Shown: positions 41,079-50,167, numbered from the stretch's first letter. The stretch is DNA of 64,000 nucleotides from Oscillospiraceae bacterium (GCA_018110925.1 JAGAZJ010000023.1:1-64000); one strand, 5' to 3'. Translations and numbers: made by a program. The notes: generated by a model from the letters alone, not told the origin.

Positions 41079-41765
41079 ATGAACCTGATGGATGATGTAA
41101 GGAGATTTCCCCTGTTTTACAGGGTAAGACATGACCATGACATTAACGTGTACATAAGCGAGCAGAACAAGTCGCTCCATTCAATGGGATATACAGAGCA
41201 CAGCTTTGCGCATATAGGCGTGGTGGCTGACCGCACTTCGTATATACTTGAAACTCTGGGAGCGGATGACCACACGATAGACCTCGCACTCGTTGCCGCA
41301 TGGATGCACGATCTCGGCAATGTGATAAACCGAAATGACCACAGCCAGTCGGGGGCGCTGATGACGTTTTATCTGCTTGATAAAATGGGTGTGCCCTCTG
41401 AGGACATAGCGCCGATAATAAGAGCCATAGGCAACCACGATGAGGGCAGCGGAGTTCCTGTCAGCGACATAGCCGCCGCACTTATCATAGCAGACAAGTC
41501 GGATGTACGCAGGAGCCGTGTGCAGGACGATGACCCGAAGGATTATGACATACATGACCGTGTGAATTATTCCGTAAGGTCGTCACTGCTGAAGATCAAC
41601 AAAGAGCATACTGCTGTAAAGCTGAAGCTTGATATAGACACAAGATACGGCGACATAGGGGAGTATTTTGAGATATTTCTGGAGCGTATGCTGCTGTGCC
41701 GCAAGGCGGCGGCTTTCCTGAAACTGGATTTTAACCTTATCATAAACGAACAGACCCTGATGTAA
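41079..41765 (+). CDS. HD-superfamily phosphohydrolase
   Basis: A 228-residue HD-domain protein. Ligands: His in EHSFAHIGVVADR, HD in AAWMHDLGNVINRNDHS, His in IGNHDEGSG and Asp in IIADKSDVRRSR. This group hydrolyses nucleotide or other phosphates; the substrate is not known. AAGAAGG precedes the ATG. It is the first gene of a tight operon with the Fe-S aldo/keto reductase. Confidence 0.82.
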   Translation: MNLMDDVRRFPLFYRVRHDHDINVYISEQNKSLHSMGYTEHSFAHIGVVADRTSYILETLGADDHTIDLALVAAWMHDLGNVINRNDHSQSGALMTFYLLDKMGVPSEDIAPIIRAIGNHDEGSGVPVSDIAAALIIADKSDVRRSRVQDDDPKDYDIHDRVNYSVRSSLLKINKEHTAVKLKLDIDTRYGDIGEYFEIFLERMLLCRKAAAFLKLDFNLIINEQTLM

Positions 41766-41779
41766 GGACAGATGTGTAT

Positions 41780-42871
41780 ATGAGATACAGGATAAACCGC
41801 CGCACAGGCGACAGGATAAGTGAGATAGGCCTTGGGTCTGCATATATCTATGAAGCGGGAACAGACACCGCAGTAAAGATACTCAGACGTGCATATGAGG
41901 GCGGCGTGAACTTCTATGATCTGGCCGCAGGCGACGGAAAGGCGTTCCCTATGTACGGAGAAGCCTTTGCGGACGTGAGGGATGAAATATTTTATCAGAT
42001 ACATTTCGGCGCCGACTACTCAAAGGGAGAATACGGCTGGTCGCTTGACCCCGAAACCATAAAAAGATCCGTGGCATGGCAGCTTGATACTCTGGGCACT
42101 GACTATATAGACTATGGCTTCATACACTGTCAGGACGAGCTCTCCGACTGGGAGAAGTACCTCAGAAACGGTATATATGACTACATAATGCAGCTGAGGG
42201 AACAGGGCGTGATAAAGCACATAGGTCTGTCATCCCACACGCCGTCGGTCATTGAGAGGATACTTGACGAGATACCCGCGGATATGCTGATGTTCTCCAT
42301 AAACCCTGCATACGACTACGGTCACGGGGACTATGCAAACGGCGGCGTTGATGAACGTTCAAGACTTTACAGCAGATGTGAGAGCGAGGGTATAGGCATT
42401 TCGGTCATGAAGCCGTTTTCGGGCGGACAGCTCCTCAGTTCGGATTCACCCCTCGGGCGTGCGCTCACGCCCTATCAGTGCATAAGATATGCGCTTGACA
42501 AGCCCGGCGTGCTGACCGTGCTTCCCGGAGCACAGACAACAGACGAGATAGAAACTCTCCTTGCCTATCACGACCAGCCCGAGAGCGCTCTTGATTATTC
42601 CGTCATAGGGGAGTGCGCACCCACGGAGGCTGAGGGAAAGTGCGTCTACTGCAACCACTGCCGCCCGTGTCCCGTGGGCATAGACATAGGGCTTGTGAAT
42701 AAATACTATGACCTGTCAAAAGCAGGTGACCTGATGGCGGCAGACCATTACGGAAAACTGACACTGACCGCATCCGACTGTATCGCCTGCGGCCACTGCG
42801 ACAGCCGATGTCCGTTCGGGGTGCATCAGTCGGCGAGAATGGCTGAGATCGCAGAATATTTCGGAAAATGA
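41780..42871 (+). CDS. Aldo/keto reductase-fold protein with two 4Fe-4S motifs
   Basis: A 363-residue protein: an AKR barrel in the first 270 residues and a C-terminal ferredoxin-like domain with CVYCNHCRPCP and CIACGHCDSRCP, enough for two 4Fe-4S clusters. The AKR Asp47 remains (NFYDLAAGDG), but the catalytic Tyr is replaced (Asp52) and the Lys position reads His (YQIHFG), so ordinary NADPH carbonyl reduction is doubtful. Similar AKR/ferredoxin fusions are common in anaerobes and uncharacterised. ATG 41780 is chosen; GTG 41774 is closer to AAGGA and is a real alternative. The next gene overlaps its stop. Confidence 0.82.
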   Translation: MRYRINRRTGDRISEIGLGSAYIYEAGTDTAVKILRRAYEGGVNFYDLAAGDGKAFPMYGEAFADVRDEIFYQIHFGADYSKGEYGWSLDPETIKRSVAWQLDTLGTDYIDYGFIHCQDELSDWEKYLRNGIYDYIMQLREQGVIKHIGLSSHTPSVIERILDEIPADMLMFSINPAYDYGHGDYANGGVDERSRLYSRCESEGIGISVMKPFSGGQLLSSDSPLGRALTPYQCIRYALDKPGVLTVLPGAQTTDEIETLLAYHDQPESALDYSVIGECAPTEAEGKCVYCNHCRPCPVGIDIGLVNKYYDLSKAGDLMAADHYGKLTLTASDCIACGHCDSRCPFGVHQSARMAEIAEYFGK

Positions 42872-42882
42872 GTGAGGTAATT

Positions 42883-44409
42883 ATGGAACTTAAAGCATAC
42901 AGGGGACATATAAGAAATCACAGAGCGCTCTGCGCAGAGCTGGGGATATCCGGCGAGCTTTCCCGTGAAGAACGTGAGAAGGAGATACTTTGCAGGGGTT
43001 ATGAAAAATGGGGCACAGATCTGCCCGAACATCTTTACGGTATGTTCGCTTTTGCCATAGAGGACGGAGACAAGACGATATGCTTCCGGGACCATTTCGG
43101 AACAAAGCCGTTTTACTATGCTCTTTCGGGAGGAAAGCTCCTTTACGGCACCATGATAAGGGATATCATAGACACGGAGGGCTTTGAGAAAGAGCTCAAC
43201 CTTCCACTTTTGCAGATATATCTGAGCCTTACCTATCCCGCAGGGGAGGAGACGTTTTTCAAGGGCGTAAAAAAGCTGATGCCGGGGCATTATCTTGTGT
43301 ATGAGAACGGCAAGGTGACCGTCACCCGATACTGGACACCGGAATTTCATCCCGATGATAGCAAGACCGCCGAGGAATGGGCTGACGAGATACACGAGAC
43401 CTTAAAGCAGATGATGTATGAGGTAAAGACCGATGACGAAACGGCGGAGAGCTTCCTCTCGGGCGGCGTGGACTCATCGTATGTGCTTGCTATGTCAGAT
43501 GCAAAGCGTGCAAATTCCTGCGGATATGACGAGGAGCGTTTCGATGAATCCCGTGTGGCGGCAAAGACTGCGGAGATACTGGGCGTTGAGCACAGCGTTG
43601 CAAAGATAACTCCCGAGCAGTTCTTTGAGGTAGTGCCGTATGTGATGAAAAATATGGAGCAGCCCCTCGGTGATGCCTCTGCGATAGTATTCACCCTGGG
43701 CTGTCTTGCGACGGCAAAGCACACAAAGCTCTGCTATTCGGGCGAGGGTGCGGATGAATTTTTCGGCGGATACAATATGTACCGCAATGCAGAGCGTTAC
43801 GGCGATGAACTCAGGAATTTCTATGTTGGCAACACCAACATAATGAAAGAGGATGAGAAGAAAAGGCTCCTGCTGAGTTATGATCCCGAGGTACTGCCCA
43901 TAGACCTTGTAAAGCATATCTATGATGAGACAGAGGGACTTGACCCTCTGACAAAGATGTCGGATGTGGATATACAGATATGGCTCGAGGGCGACATTTA
44001 CCTCAATGTAGACAAGATGAGCACAGCGGCAGGTCTTGAAGTCAGGATGCCGCTGACAGACAGGCGTGTATTCGATATCGCATCACGTATGCCGTCACGT
44101 TTCAAGGTGACAGAGGAGCAGAACAAGGTGGCTTTCCGCATGGCGGCGGCAAAGGTATTGCCCGAAGAGATAGCGTTCAGAAAGAAGCTTGGTTTTATAG
44201 TGCCCATAAGGCTGTGGCTTGCAGATGAGAGATACAATGGGGATGTGCGCAGACTGTTAAACTCCGATATTGCGGCAAAGTTCTTCAACACAGACGAGCT
44301 GTCGGCAATATACATCGAATACATAAACGGCAACTCTGACCTGTGGAGAAAGATATGGACAGTATATACATTCCTTGTGTGGTATGAGGAATACTTTATC
44401 CGCCGATGA
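42883..44409 (+). CDS. Asparagine synthetase-like protein with truncated glutaminase domain
   Basis: A 508-residue AsnB-type protein. The synthetase half is complete: PP-loop SFLSGGVDSSYV, CYSGEGADEFFGGY and LNVDKMSTAAGLEVRMPLTDR. The N-terminal class-II glutaminase is shortened: the protein starts MELKAYRGHIRN with no Met-Cys-Gly start, so the Cys nucleophile and the first 60-70 residues of that domain are missing, while FRDHFGTKPFYY remains. Full AsnB proteins are about 600 residues. It can presumably use only free ammonia, or amidates another carboxylate. GTGAGG lies five bases before ATG 42883; ATG 42868 overlaps the preceding stop (ATGA) and is an alternative. Confidence 0.85.
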   Translation: MELKAYRGHIRNHRALCAELGISGELSREEREKEILCRGYEKWGTDLPEHLYGMFAFAIEDGDKTICFRDHFGTKPFYYALSGGKLLYGTMIRDIIDTEGFEKELNLPLLQIYLSLTYPAGEETFFKGVKKLMPGHYLVYENGKVTVTRYWTPEFHPDDSKTAEEWADEIHETLKQMMYEVKTDDETAESFLSGGVDSSYVLAMSDAKRANSCGYDEERFDESRVAAKTAEILGVEHSVAKITPEQFFEVVPYVMKNMEQPLGDASAIVFTLGCLATAKHTKLCYSGEGADEFFGGYNMYRNAERYGDELRNFYVGNTNIMKEDEKKRLLLSYDPEVLPIDLVKHIYDETEGLDPLTKMSDVDIQIWLEGDIYLNVDKMSTAAGLEVRMPLTDRRVFDIASRMPSRFKVTEEQNKVAFRMAAAKVLPEEIAFRKKLGFIVPIRLWLADERYNGDVRRLLNSDIAAKFFNTDELSAIYIEYINGNSDLWRKIWTVYTFLVWYEEYFIRR

Positions 44410-44540
44410 ACGTGCGGACGCTTTCCGATACGGTAAACAGAGAGAAGAACGGATCATTCGCGCCTTTGCTTCTTGAGCGAAGTGCAGTGAGATACTCAAC
44501 AAAGGACTTTGTGACAATGAATGAAATGACTGGAGAATAA
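44406..44540 (+). CDS. Small ORF of 44 codons, possible nitroreductase-like fragment
   Basis: The ATG overlaps the asparagine-synthetase stop (ATGA) and the frame ends at 44540, two bases before the next start. The peptide contains LLLERSAVRYSTKDF, which recalls the N-terminal signature of nitroreductases (ERxSxRxF), but nothing else of that family follows. It may be a coupled small protein or the stub of a decayed gene. Confidence 0.4.
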   Translation: MNVRTLSDTVNREKNGSFAPLLLERSAVRYSTKDFVTMNEMTGE

Positions 44541-44542
44541 AT

Positions 44543-45301
44543 GTGGGAAAGATAATAACGGCTGTAATAGCAACAGCAGTGTGTGTATGTCTGTGCTCCG
44601 CCTGCGCATATAACAGTGCAGACAAGGAAATGCAGGAGTTGATCGGATCCGTGGTCAGCGAGACCTCTGTGCCGTATACCGATTACGACAAGGATGATCT
44701 GGGCACGCTCGACAAATACATCACGCTCACCTGTGAAGGCCTGACGCTCGATGTTCCCGAAGGTCTGCATAATGACTCCGATCACAAAAGTGAACATGAC
44801 ACCATAAACGATCTGCGCAGAAGGACATATTTTTCCGGTGAGGATCATAAGGACTCTGAGTACGTGGTAATATTTCAGGAGCCATGTGAAATACCGTTCG
44901 ATGACACCGTGGATGATATTAAAAAGAAACATGGCAAGGCGTATGACAGATTTCTCGGAAAGCTTGGTTTATCAGAGATAAATGACCATTATGACTTCTG
45001 CGATGTTCTGTATTCGCTTGAAAAGATAGATGTGAATAAGCTCTCAAAAAAAGAGAAGAGCGTCTATAATGAATTTGCGGTGTTCAGACAGATACTCGCC
45101 TCATCGGAAAATAAGCACACATACCGCTTTAAGAAGGATGGCTTCAGGGGATTCGTTTATGATTGGAGTGAAGATAAGGTGTCATTCATAGTAGAAATAT
45201 CTTCCGATAAGGAGCCGAATAATATGCATTCTGTAATTATATCCGCTCCCGACACGGAATCGGCATACAAAATAATAAACTCCATAAGAATGGATGAATG
45301 A
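44543..45301 (+). CDS. Lipoprotein-like exported protein of unknown function
   Basis: A 252-residue protein with a hydrophobic N-terminus (KIITAVIATAVCVCLCSAC) that ends in a Cys suitable for lipid attachment, though the lipobox is not ideal. The mature part is acidic and mostly alpha/beta with no recognised domain; a segment LTCEGLTLDVPEGL and the end SAPDTESAYKIINSIRMDE may mark a small binding domain. The start is GTG 44543 with TGGAG seven bases upstream; the ATG two bases earlier leads to an immediate stop. It is the last gene of the operon. Confidence 0.6.
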   Translation: MGKIITAVIATAVCVCLCSACAYNSADKEMQELIGSVVSETSVPYTDYDKDDLGTLDKYITLTCEGLTLDVPEGLHNDSDHKSEHDTINDLRRRTYFSGEDHKDSEYVVIFQEPCEIPFDDTVDDIKKKHGKAYDRFLGKLGLSEINDHYDFCDVLYSLEKIDVNKLSKKEKSVYNEFAVFRQILASSENKHTYRFKKDGFRGFVYDWSEDKVSFIVEISSDKEPNNMHSVIISAPDTESAYKIINSIRMDE

Positions 45302-45423
45302 AAGTGCGTCGCTTTCGGCTCTGTCCCGATGACCGACATCCTTCCTGACACAAATATCCCCTTAGAGTTTACACGTTTATCGTGTGTCTGCTCTGAGGGT
45401 ATCGTTTCATGACGCACCGGTTT

Positions 45424-46605
45424 TCAGTTCATCTGTGAGAATATGGACGGGAACTCCGACAGCTCATATGTCACATACATATCACCGCTGCCTCCGGGGA
45501 CTCTGAATGTCACCGTCACAGTGCTGACATATGCCCTGAGATAGCTGTCACCGTTGAAAAGATCGACGATGTATAGGCTGTCCGAGGGGGTTATGTGGTC
45601 CTTTCTGACGGGCTCGCCGATATCGGTGAGCTCTCTTATCAGCTCGTCTGCCGTCACGGGGTCAAGCGTCTGCGGAAGGCCTGATGCCGTGGATATCACC
45701 GTCACGTCTCCGCCGAGGTAATCGTTGTATATCGTCTGAGGGGTGACGTTCCTGTTGTCTCTTTCTATGATGGCTCTCGGCTTTACGCTGTTCGCACCGT
45801 ATGTTGCCGCACCCGAGGAGGGAACGGTGTTTGCAAACAGGCTGTCAGCAAGCTCACCGTCGTATATGGTGTAGAAGTCAAGACTCTCTTCTTCGTCGGC
45901 TTCCTCTGCGTATACCTCGTCATCCTCCACATCGTCAACGTCATCCTTTTCAAAGTCGTAGAGGGGGGTATCCTCTATGACTTCGGGAACATCGGCGTTC
46001 TGCTCGGTCTGAGCCTGTGTGGTCTGCTCGGCGGCCTGTGTCTCTGCGGGGGCAGAGGTGACAATGTTCACTACCTTAGAGCCTTTGGCGTTTTGTGTCG
46101 GCGATTTCAGGTTTGGTGCGGAATTGACAGCATCTTCACTGTTGTAGGGCACTGTTTCCACTGTCACGGTCTCTTCCGCAAGGACTGCGGTCACGGCGGG
46201 CTCCTGTGATATGCCCTCTTCCCGGTAGTCATTGCCGAAACCGTCGATCTCATCCATTTCGGCGATGTCGTCGCTGTCCTCTTCCTCTTGTACAGCTGCA
46301 TCTTCCATTACGTCGAGTGCCTCTGTCACCGAGACGGTAACAGCCATATCCGCACTCTTTTCCGTGGATGAATTTGAATAAAGTGCGTTGTCGTTCAGTC
46401 TTGTATGCAGCACCACAACTATTGCGGCGCAGGCGGCGAGTGCCGCAAGGGGAGCGACCCTGCCTGTCTTCATTGTTATCTTCGGAGCTTTTCTGACCGG
46501 CTCGCTGTCTCTTATCTCACGCATCTTTCTTTCGGTGCGTTCCTTGAAGGCATCGGAGGCGGTGATGCCGTTCATAGCGCTTTTATATTCCTTCATATCA
46601 GGCAT
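45424..46605 (-). CDS. Probable anti-sigma factor with long extracellular region
   Basis: A 393-residue single-span membrane protein. The N-terminal 45 residues are charged and cytoplasmic (SDAFKERTERKMREIRDSEP), then a helix at about 50-66 (APLAALAACAAIVVVLH). The outside part has a long Glu/Asp/Thr/Val-rich disordered stretch to about residue 235, followed by a folded C-terminal domain (VKPRAIIERDN to the end). It begins inside the 3' end of the ECF sigma gene, eight bases of overlap, which is the usual sigma/anti-sigma order. GGGAG lies nine bases before ATG 46605. It probably holds the sigma factor at the membrane until an envelope signal is sensed. Confidence 0.75.
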   Translation of the reverse strand: MPDMKEYKSAMNGITASDAFKERTERKMREIRDSEPVRKAPKITMKTGRVAPLAALAACAAIVVVLHTRLNDNALYSNSSTEKSADMAVTVSVTEALDVMEDAAVQEEEDSDDIAEMDEIDGFGNDYREEGISQEPAVTAVLAEETVTVETVPYNSEDAVNSAPNLKSPTQNAKGSKVVNIVTSAPAETQAAEQTTQAQTEQNADVPEVIEDTPLYDFEKDDVDDVEDDEVYAEEADEEESLDFYTIYDGELADSLFANTVPSSGAATYGANSVKPRAIIERDNRNVTPQTIYNDYLGGDVTVISTASGLPQTLDPVTADELIRELTDIGEPVRKDHITPSDSLYIVDLFNGDSYLRAYVSTVTVTFRVPGGSGDMYVTYELSEFPSIFSQMN

Positions 46606-47125
46606 CAATATCAACTCCCAACCTTTTCTTCAGAAGCGCCCGCCCTCGTGCAAGACGTGTGCCGACAGTCGCTTTTGATATTTTATACACGCCCGCGATC
46701 TGGGCGATGGACATTTCTTCAAAATAATACAGATGAATGACCGTGCGGTATTTTTCCGGCAGATCCATGACCGCTTTCACCACGGGATTGTCATCCTTTG
46801 GCAGCATATCGTCCTCACTGCCCTCCGCCGCAGGCTCGGCGGCAGACTCATCCTCCAACGACACTGTATATCTTACCCGTGCGGATTTAAGGTGGTTCTT
46901 GCACTTGTTGACGGCCACCCTGAGCAGCCACGCCTTTTCGTGCTCGTCGCTCTCAAAGACCATCCTGCACCGCACAAGCTCGCAGAATACATCTTCGGCG
47001 ATATCCTCTGCGTCGTGATAGCTGTGGACATATGAATAGCACAGTCTGATGACCGCATCCGAGTAGGTATCGAGTATATATCTTATGTATCCGTCGTCAA
47101 AGGTACCTTTTGCACCCGAATACAT
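46598..47125 (-). CDS. ECF-type RNA polymerase sigma factor
   Basis: A 175-residue sigma factor. Region 2 is seen in YSDAVIRLCYSYVHSYHDAEDIAEDVFCELVR, and region 4 in LPEKYRTVIHLYYFEEMSIAQIAGVYKISKATVGTRLARGRALLKK. An acidic linker of about 35 residues joins them. AAAGGAG is seven bases before the ATG. It is cotranscribed with the membrane-anchored anti-sigma gene. Its own target promoters could not be recognised. Confidence 0.93.
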   Translation of the reverse strand: MYSGAKGTFDDGYIRYILDTYSDAVIRLCYSYVHSYHDAEDIAEDVFCELVRCRMVFESDEHEKAWLLRVAVNKCKNHLKSARVRYTVSLEDESAAEPAAEGSEDDMLPKDDNPVVKAVMDLPEKYRTVIHLYYFEEMSIAQIAGVYKISKATVGTRLARGRALLKKRLGVDIDA

Positions 47126-47430
47126 GGAGTGGCTCCTTTCCTTACAGAGTTGTCATACCGATCGCTCCTGCGGGCACAGAGGCTCTCATCGCCGACGGCC
47201 GCAAATATCGTATCGAAATGCGGTCGCACGGCATTGCCCCACGGACGTATCGGTATCAACGAACATCTTTAAGCTGTGCCCTATAACTGATAAGTCACGG
47301 GACATGATAGCTCGCTCTGTATATTATACAACTTTTCTGCCTGTTTTTTTTCATTATGGCGAAAAAATATTGCACAAAATTTCAGGGGATATGCTGATAA
47401 AATTTGTGGAGCAAAGTTTCCTGCGGCTAT
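47126..47430. other. Divergent intergenic region between ECF sigma gene and rplJ promoter
   Basis: About 300 bases with no gene. On the minus strand a TATAAT (47330-47325) could be the -10 of the sigma gene's promoter but has no good -35. T- and A-tracts follow at 47345-47385. Nothing else is evident. Confidence 0.5.
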
Positions 47431-47459
47431 TGACACGGCTCCAAAGATGTGATAAACTA
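47431..47459 (+). promoter_or_regulatory. Promoter of rplJ-rplL
   Basis: TTGACA, 17 bases, TAAACT with a TGA extended -10. The transcript would start near 47466, leaving a leader of about 185 bases. Confidence 0.8.
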
Positions 47460-47465
47460 TTCAAG

Positions 47466-47612
47466 TCGGTAACGACAGGCTATCTATGTTCTAAAGACAG
47501 CAGGAGTTTATCCCGTGTACGGGGTGATGTAATACCTGCCGAGGAAAGATTGCTGTTAATATGACAGTCAGCTCTTTTTGTCTTTTGAAAGCCAAAAAGG
47601 GCTTTTCTTTTT
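47466..47612 (+). ncRNA. Ribosomal protein L10 leader with attenuator
   Basis: The leader contains the conserved L10-leader wording GTGATGTAATACCTGCCGAG (47524-47543) where L10(L12)4 binds, and ends with an AAAGCC/GGGCTT hairpin followed by CTTTTTG (47588-47613), a rho-independent attenuator. In Firmicutes excess L10-L12 complex binds here and stops transcription of rplJL. Assignment is by recalled motif, not by covariance search. Confidence 0.8.
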
Positions 47613-47652
47613 GAACGGTAGCTCACTTATCCACACGGAGGTGAAATACACA

Positions 47653-48165
47653 ATGGCAAGCGCAAAGGCACTTGAAAGCAAGCAGGCAAGAGTTGCAGAG
47701 CTCACCGAGCTCCTCAAGAACTCCGCAGCAGGCGTTCTCGTTGATTACAAGGGCATCACCGTTGAGGAGGATACCAAGCTCAGAAAAGAGCTCAGAGAGG
47801 CAGAGGTGACTTACTTCGTTGAGAAGAACACCATGCTCCGCAGAGCACTCAATGAGGCAGGCATCCAGGGTCTTGACGGCGTTCTTGAGGGCACAACAGC
47901 AATAGCTCTCAGCAGCGGCGACCAGACTGCTCCCGCTCGTATCCTCGGTAAGTTCGCTGAGGCTCACGATGACAAGTTCAACCTTAAAGCAGGCTTCATA
48001 GGCACTGAGATCTATGACGAAAAGGGCGTAGTCGCTCTTTCCAAGATCCCTTCCAGAGAGACACTTCTCGCACAGCTCGTTGGTTCTCTCCAGGGTCCTA
48101 TGCAGAAGCTCGCAGCTACTCTTCAGGCTCTTCAGGAGAAGAAGGCAGCAGAGGAAGCAGCATAA
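47653..48165 (+). CDS. rplJ: 50S ribosomal protein L10
   Basis: A 170-residue L10, the protein that anchors the L7/L12 stalk to 23S rRNA. N-terminal rRNA-binding region KQARVAELTELLKNSAAGVLVDYKGITVEEDTKLRKELRE is typical, as is TYFVEKNTMLRRAL. The Ala/Glu-rich C-terminal helix binds L12 dimers. ATG 47653 with GGAGGTG nine bases upstream; a frame from 47578 runs through the attenuator and is rejected. Codon use is strongly biased, as expected. Confidence 0.97.
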   Translation: MASAKALESKQARVAELTELLKNSAAGVLVDYKGITVEEDTKLRKELREAEVTYFVEKNTMLRRALNEAGIQGLDGVLEGTTAIALSSGDQTAPARILGKFAEAHDDKFNLKAGFIGTEIYDEKGVVALSKIPSRETLLAQLVGSLQGPMQKLAATLQALQEKKAAEEAA

Positions 48166-48247
48166 GGCTCTTCCCGTATCTGAAGTGTGCATGACGTACA
48201 CGGCGATGTGTCACTGACACAAATATTAAATAAAGGAGTTAATTATC

Positions 48248-48619
48248 ATGGCATCTGAAAAGATCACACAGTTTATTGAAGATATCAAGACCCTTTCTGT
48301 TCTCGAGCTTGCTGAGCTCGTTGAAGCTATCCAGGAAGAATTCGGCGTTACAGCAGTTGTAGCAGCAGCAGGACCCGCAGCAGGCGGCGCAGCAGCTGAG
48401 GCTGAGAAGACTGAGTTTGACGTTGTTCTCGTATCCTTCGGCGATGCTAAGATGAACGTTATCAAGGCTGTTAAGGATGCTTGCGGTCTTTCCCTCAAGG
48501 AGGCTAAGGAGGCTGTTGAGGCTGCTCCCAAGGCTATCAAGGAAGGTGCTTCCAAGGCTGAGGCTGAGGATCTCAAGGCTAAGCTCGAAGCAGCAGGCGC
48601 TACCATCGAGCTCAAGTGA
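48248..48619 (+). CDS. rplL: 50S ribosomal protein L7/L12
   Basis: A 123-residue L7/L12, the stalk protein that recruits translation factors. N-terminal dimerisation region [29 protein letters not shown], Ala/Gly hinge [14 protein letters not shown], and the factor-binding C-terminal domain [38 protein letters not shown] are all intact. AAAGGAG precedes the start. Strong codon bias. Confidence 0.98.
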   Translation: MASEKITQFIEDIKTLSVLELAELVEAIQEEFGVTAVVAAAGPAAGGAAAEAEKTEFDVVLVSFGDAKMNVIKAVKDACGLSLKEAKEAVEAAPKAIKEGASKAEAEDLKAKLEAAGATIELK

Positions 48620-48639
48620 TCATAGCATAATGCGCTACA

Positions 48640-48676
48640 CCCCCGTGCCGCCCGTGTGCGCCACGGGGGCGTTTTT
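48640..48676 (+). terminator. Terminator of rplJL
   Basis: CCCCCGTG (48640-48647) pairs with CACGGGGG (48662-48669), then CGTTTTT. The loop can pair further internally. Confidence 0.88.
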
Positions 48677-48694
48677 ACGAAAGGATGGTTTCAA

Positions 48695-50002
48695 ATGGGA
48701 AGCGGCGGATGGCGCACCAATAAATGGGTGCGTGCGGCTATACCCGCACTTCTGCTTCATTGCAGCATCGGTACGGTGTATTGCTGGTCGATCTTCAGCC
48801 AGGAGATCGCTGATTATATAGGTTTTTCAAAGGGTGCGACCGAATGGGCGTTCAGCTTTGCGATATTTTTCCTCGGTATGTCAGCGGCATTCTTGGGCAA
48901 CATAGTTGAGAAGGATATACACAAGTCTTCACTGATAGCCACCATATGCTTTGCGGCAGGTATGGCAGGTACAGGATTTTTCATCTGGTACGGCGGTCAG
49001 AACAAGGGCAGTATACTCTCGCTGATAGGCATATACATAAGCTACGGCTTTATAATGGGTATAGGACTCGGCACGGGGTATCTCTCTCCTGTCAAGACGC
49101 TCATGCTCTGGTTCTCCGACAGGAAGGGCCTTGCCACGGGTCTTGCGGTCGCAGGCTTCGGTGCGGCAAAGGCTATCGCCAGCCCTATCATGCAGGCTAT
49201 GCTTGAGGGTCTGGGCGAGACAGGCATCTACAAGATGTTCTTTATCCTTGCAGGCGTATACTTCGTGATGATGTTCGTGGGACATCTTCTCCTTGCAAAG
49301 CCCGAGGGCTGGGTAGAGCCCCAGGGCAAGGGCGAAAAGCCTTCCATCATCGCGACTCTCAAGACAAAGCCCATCACAAACTATATCGGCATATGGGTAA
49401 TGTTCTATATCAATATCACCTGTGGTCTGGCGCTCATCTCCCAGGAAAAGATGATCGTAAAGTGTGTAGGTCTTGCGGCGTTCGCAGGAGCTATCTCCAC
49501 CGTATCCGCAATATTCAATGCGGGCGGCAGACTTGGCTTCTCCGCATGGGCTGACACCATGAAGGACAGAAACACCATCTACAAGATGATATTCATAATC
49601 TCCATCGCTTTCACAGGTCTTGTAATGCTCACACAGGGCATCAAGAACGGCGAGGGCAACGGTCTGCTGATATTCCTCGTGCTGGCGCTCATATTCCTTG
49701 TGAATGCGGGCTACGGCGGCGGATTTTCAAATGTGCCCACCCTTCTTTCCGACCATTACGGCATGGGCTCTATAAGCGCAATACACGGCATAACTCTTTC
49801 CGCTTGGGCGTTTGCGGGTCTTACGGGCAATCAGGTCGCTACCTACATCGTTAACCACTCCGGTGAGTGGATAGACCACGACGGCGTAAAGATGAACCCG
49901 GTCGGCTATCAGAACGTGCTTTATTTCACGCTTGCACTGTATGTTGTAGCACTCATACTCTGCCTTGTACTGGTAAAGCCCGTTGACAACAAGAAAAAGT
50001 AA
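48695..50002 (+). CDS. MFS transporter, oxalate/formate antiporter (OFA) family
   Basis: A 435-residue transporter with twelve predicted helices. The opening RAAIPALLLHCSIGTVYCWSIF and the motif GLGTGYLSPVKTLMLWFSDRKGLATGLAVAGFGAAKA between helices 4 and 5 match the OFA group of major-facilitator proteins, which exchange or take up small carboxylates. No cotranscribed enzyme identifies the substrate. ATG 48695 has AAGGA nine bases upstream, directly after the rplJL terminator, so some expression may come from read-through. Confidence 0.9.
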   Translation: MGSGGWRTNKWVRAAIPALLLHCSIGTVYCWSIFSQEIADYIGFSKGATEWAFSFAIFFLGMSAAFLGNIVEKDIHKSSLIATICFAAGMAGTGFFIWYGGQNKGSILSLIGIYISYGFIMGIGLGTGYLSPVKTLMLWFSDRKGLATGLAVAGFGAAKAIASPIMQAMLEGLGETGIYKMFFILAGVYFVMMFVGHLLLAKPEGWVEPQGKGEKPSIIATLKTKPITNYIGIWVMFYINITCGLALISQEKMIVKCVGLAAFAGAISTVSAIFNAGGRLGFSAWADTMKDRNTIYKMIFIISIAFTGLVMLTQGIKNGEGNGLLIFLVLALIFLVNAGYGGGFSNVPTLLSDHYGMGSISAIHGITLSAWAFAGLTGNQVATYIVNHSGEWIDHDGVKMNPVGYQNVLYFTLALYVVALILCLVLVKPVDNKKK

Positions 50003-50069
50003 TCGGCGAGAAGATCACGGGAATCGCAGAGCGTGTCTGAGGTTCCCGTTTTTTGTACAGTGACTGTAA

Positions 50070-50083
50070 TGAAAACGATTACG
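50070..50083 (+). promoter_or_regulatory. cre-like site (CcpA / LacI-type)
   Basis: TGAAAACGATTACG matches the catabolite-response consensus TGWAANCGNTNWCA in 13 of 14 positions. It lies 56 bases upstream of the -35 of the second orphan binding-protein gene, where CcpA or a LacI-type regulator could act. Confidence 0.55.
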
Positions 50084-50138
50084 CTAGATATTGTATATAT
50101 TGTATAAAGACCTATTTTATAATTTTATCCATGGGTAA

Positions 50139-50167
50139 TTGACAAAAGTACAAAAAGATGATAAAAT
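50139..50167 (+). promoter_or_regulatory. Promoter of orphan solute-binding gene 2
   Basis: TTGACA, 17 bases, TAAAAT with a TGA extended -10, about 85 bases before the start codon, as in paralog 1. Confidence 0.82.

Noticed and set aside
47578..47652. N-terminal extension of rplJ
   Set aside because: It would run through the attenuator hairpin; the ribosome site and L10 alignment both put the start at 47653.
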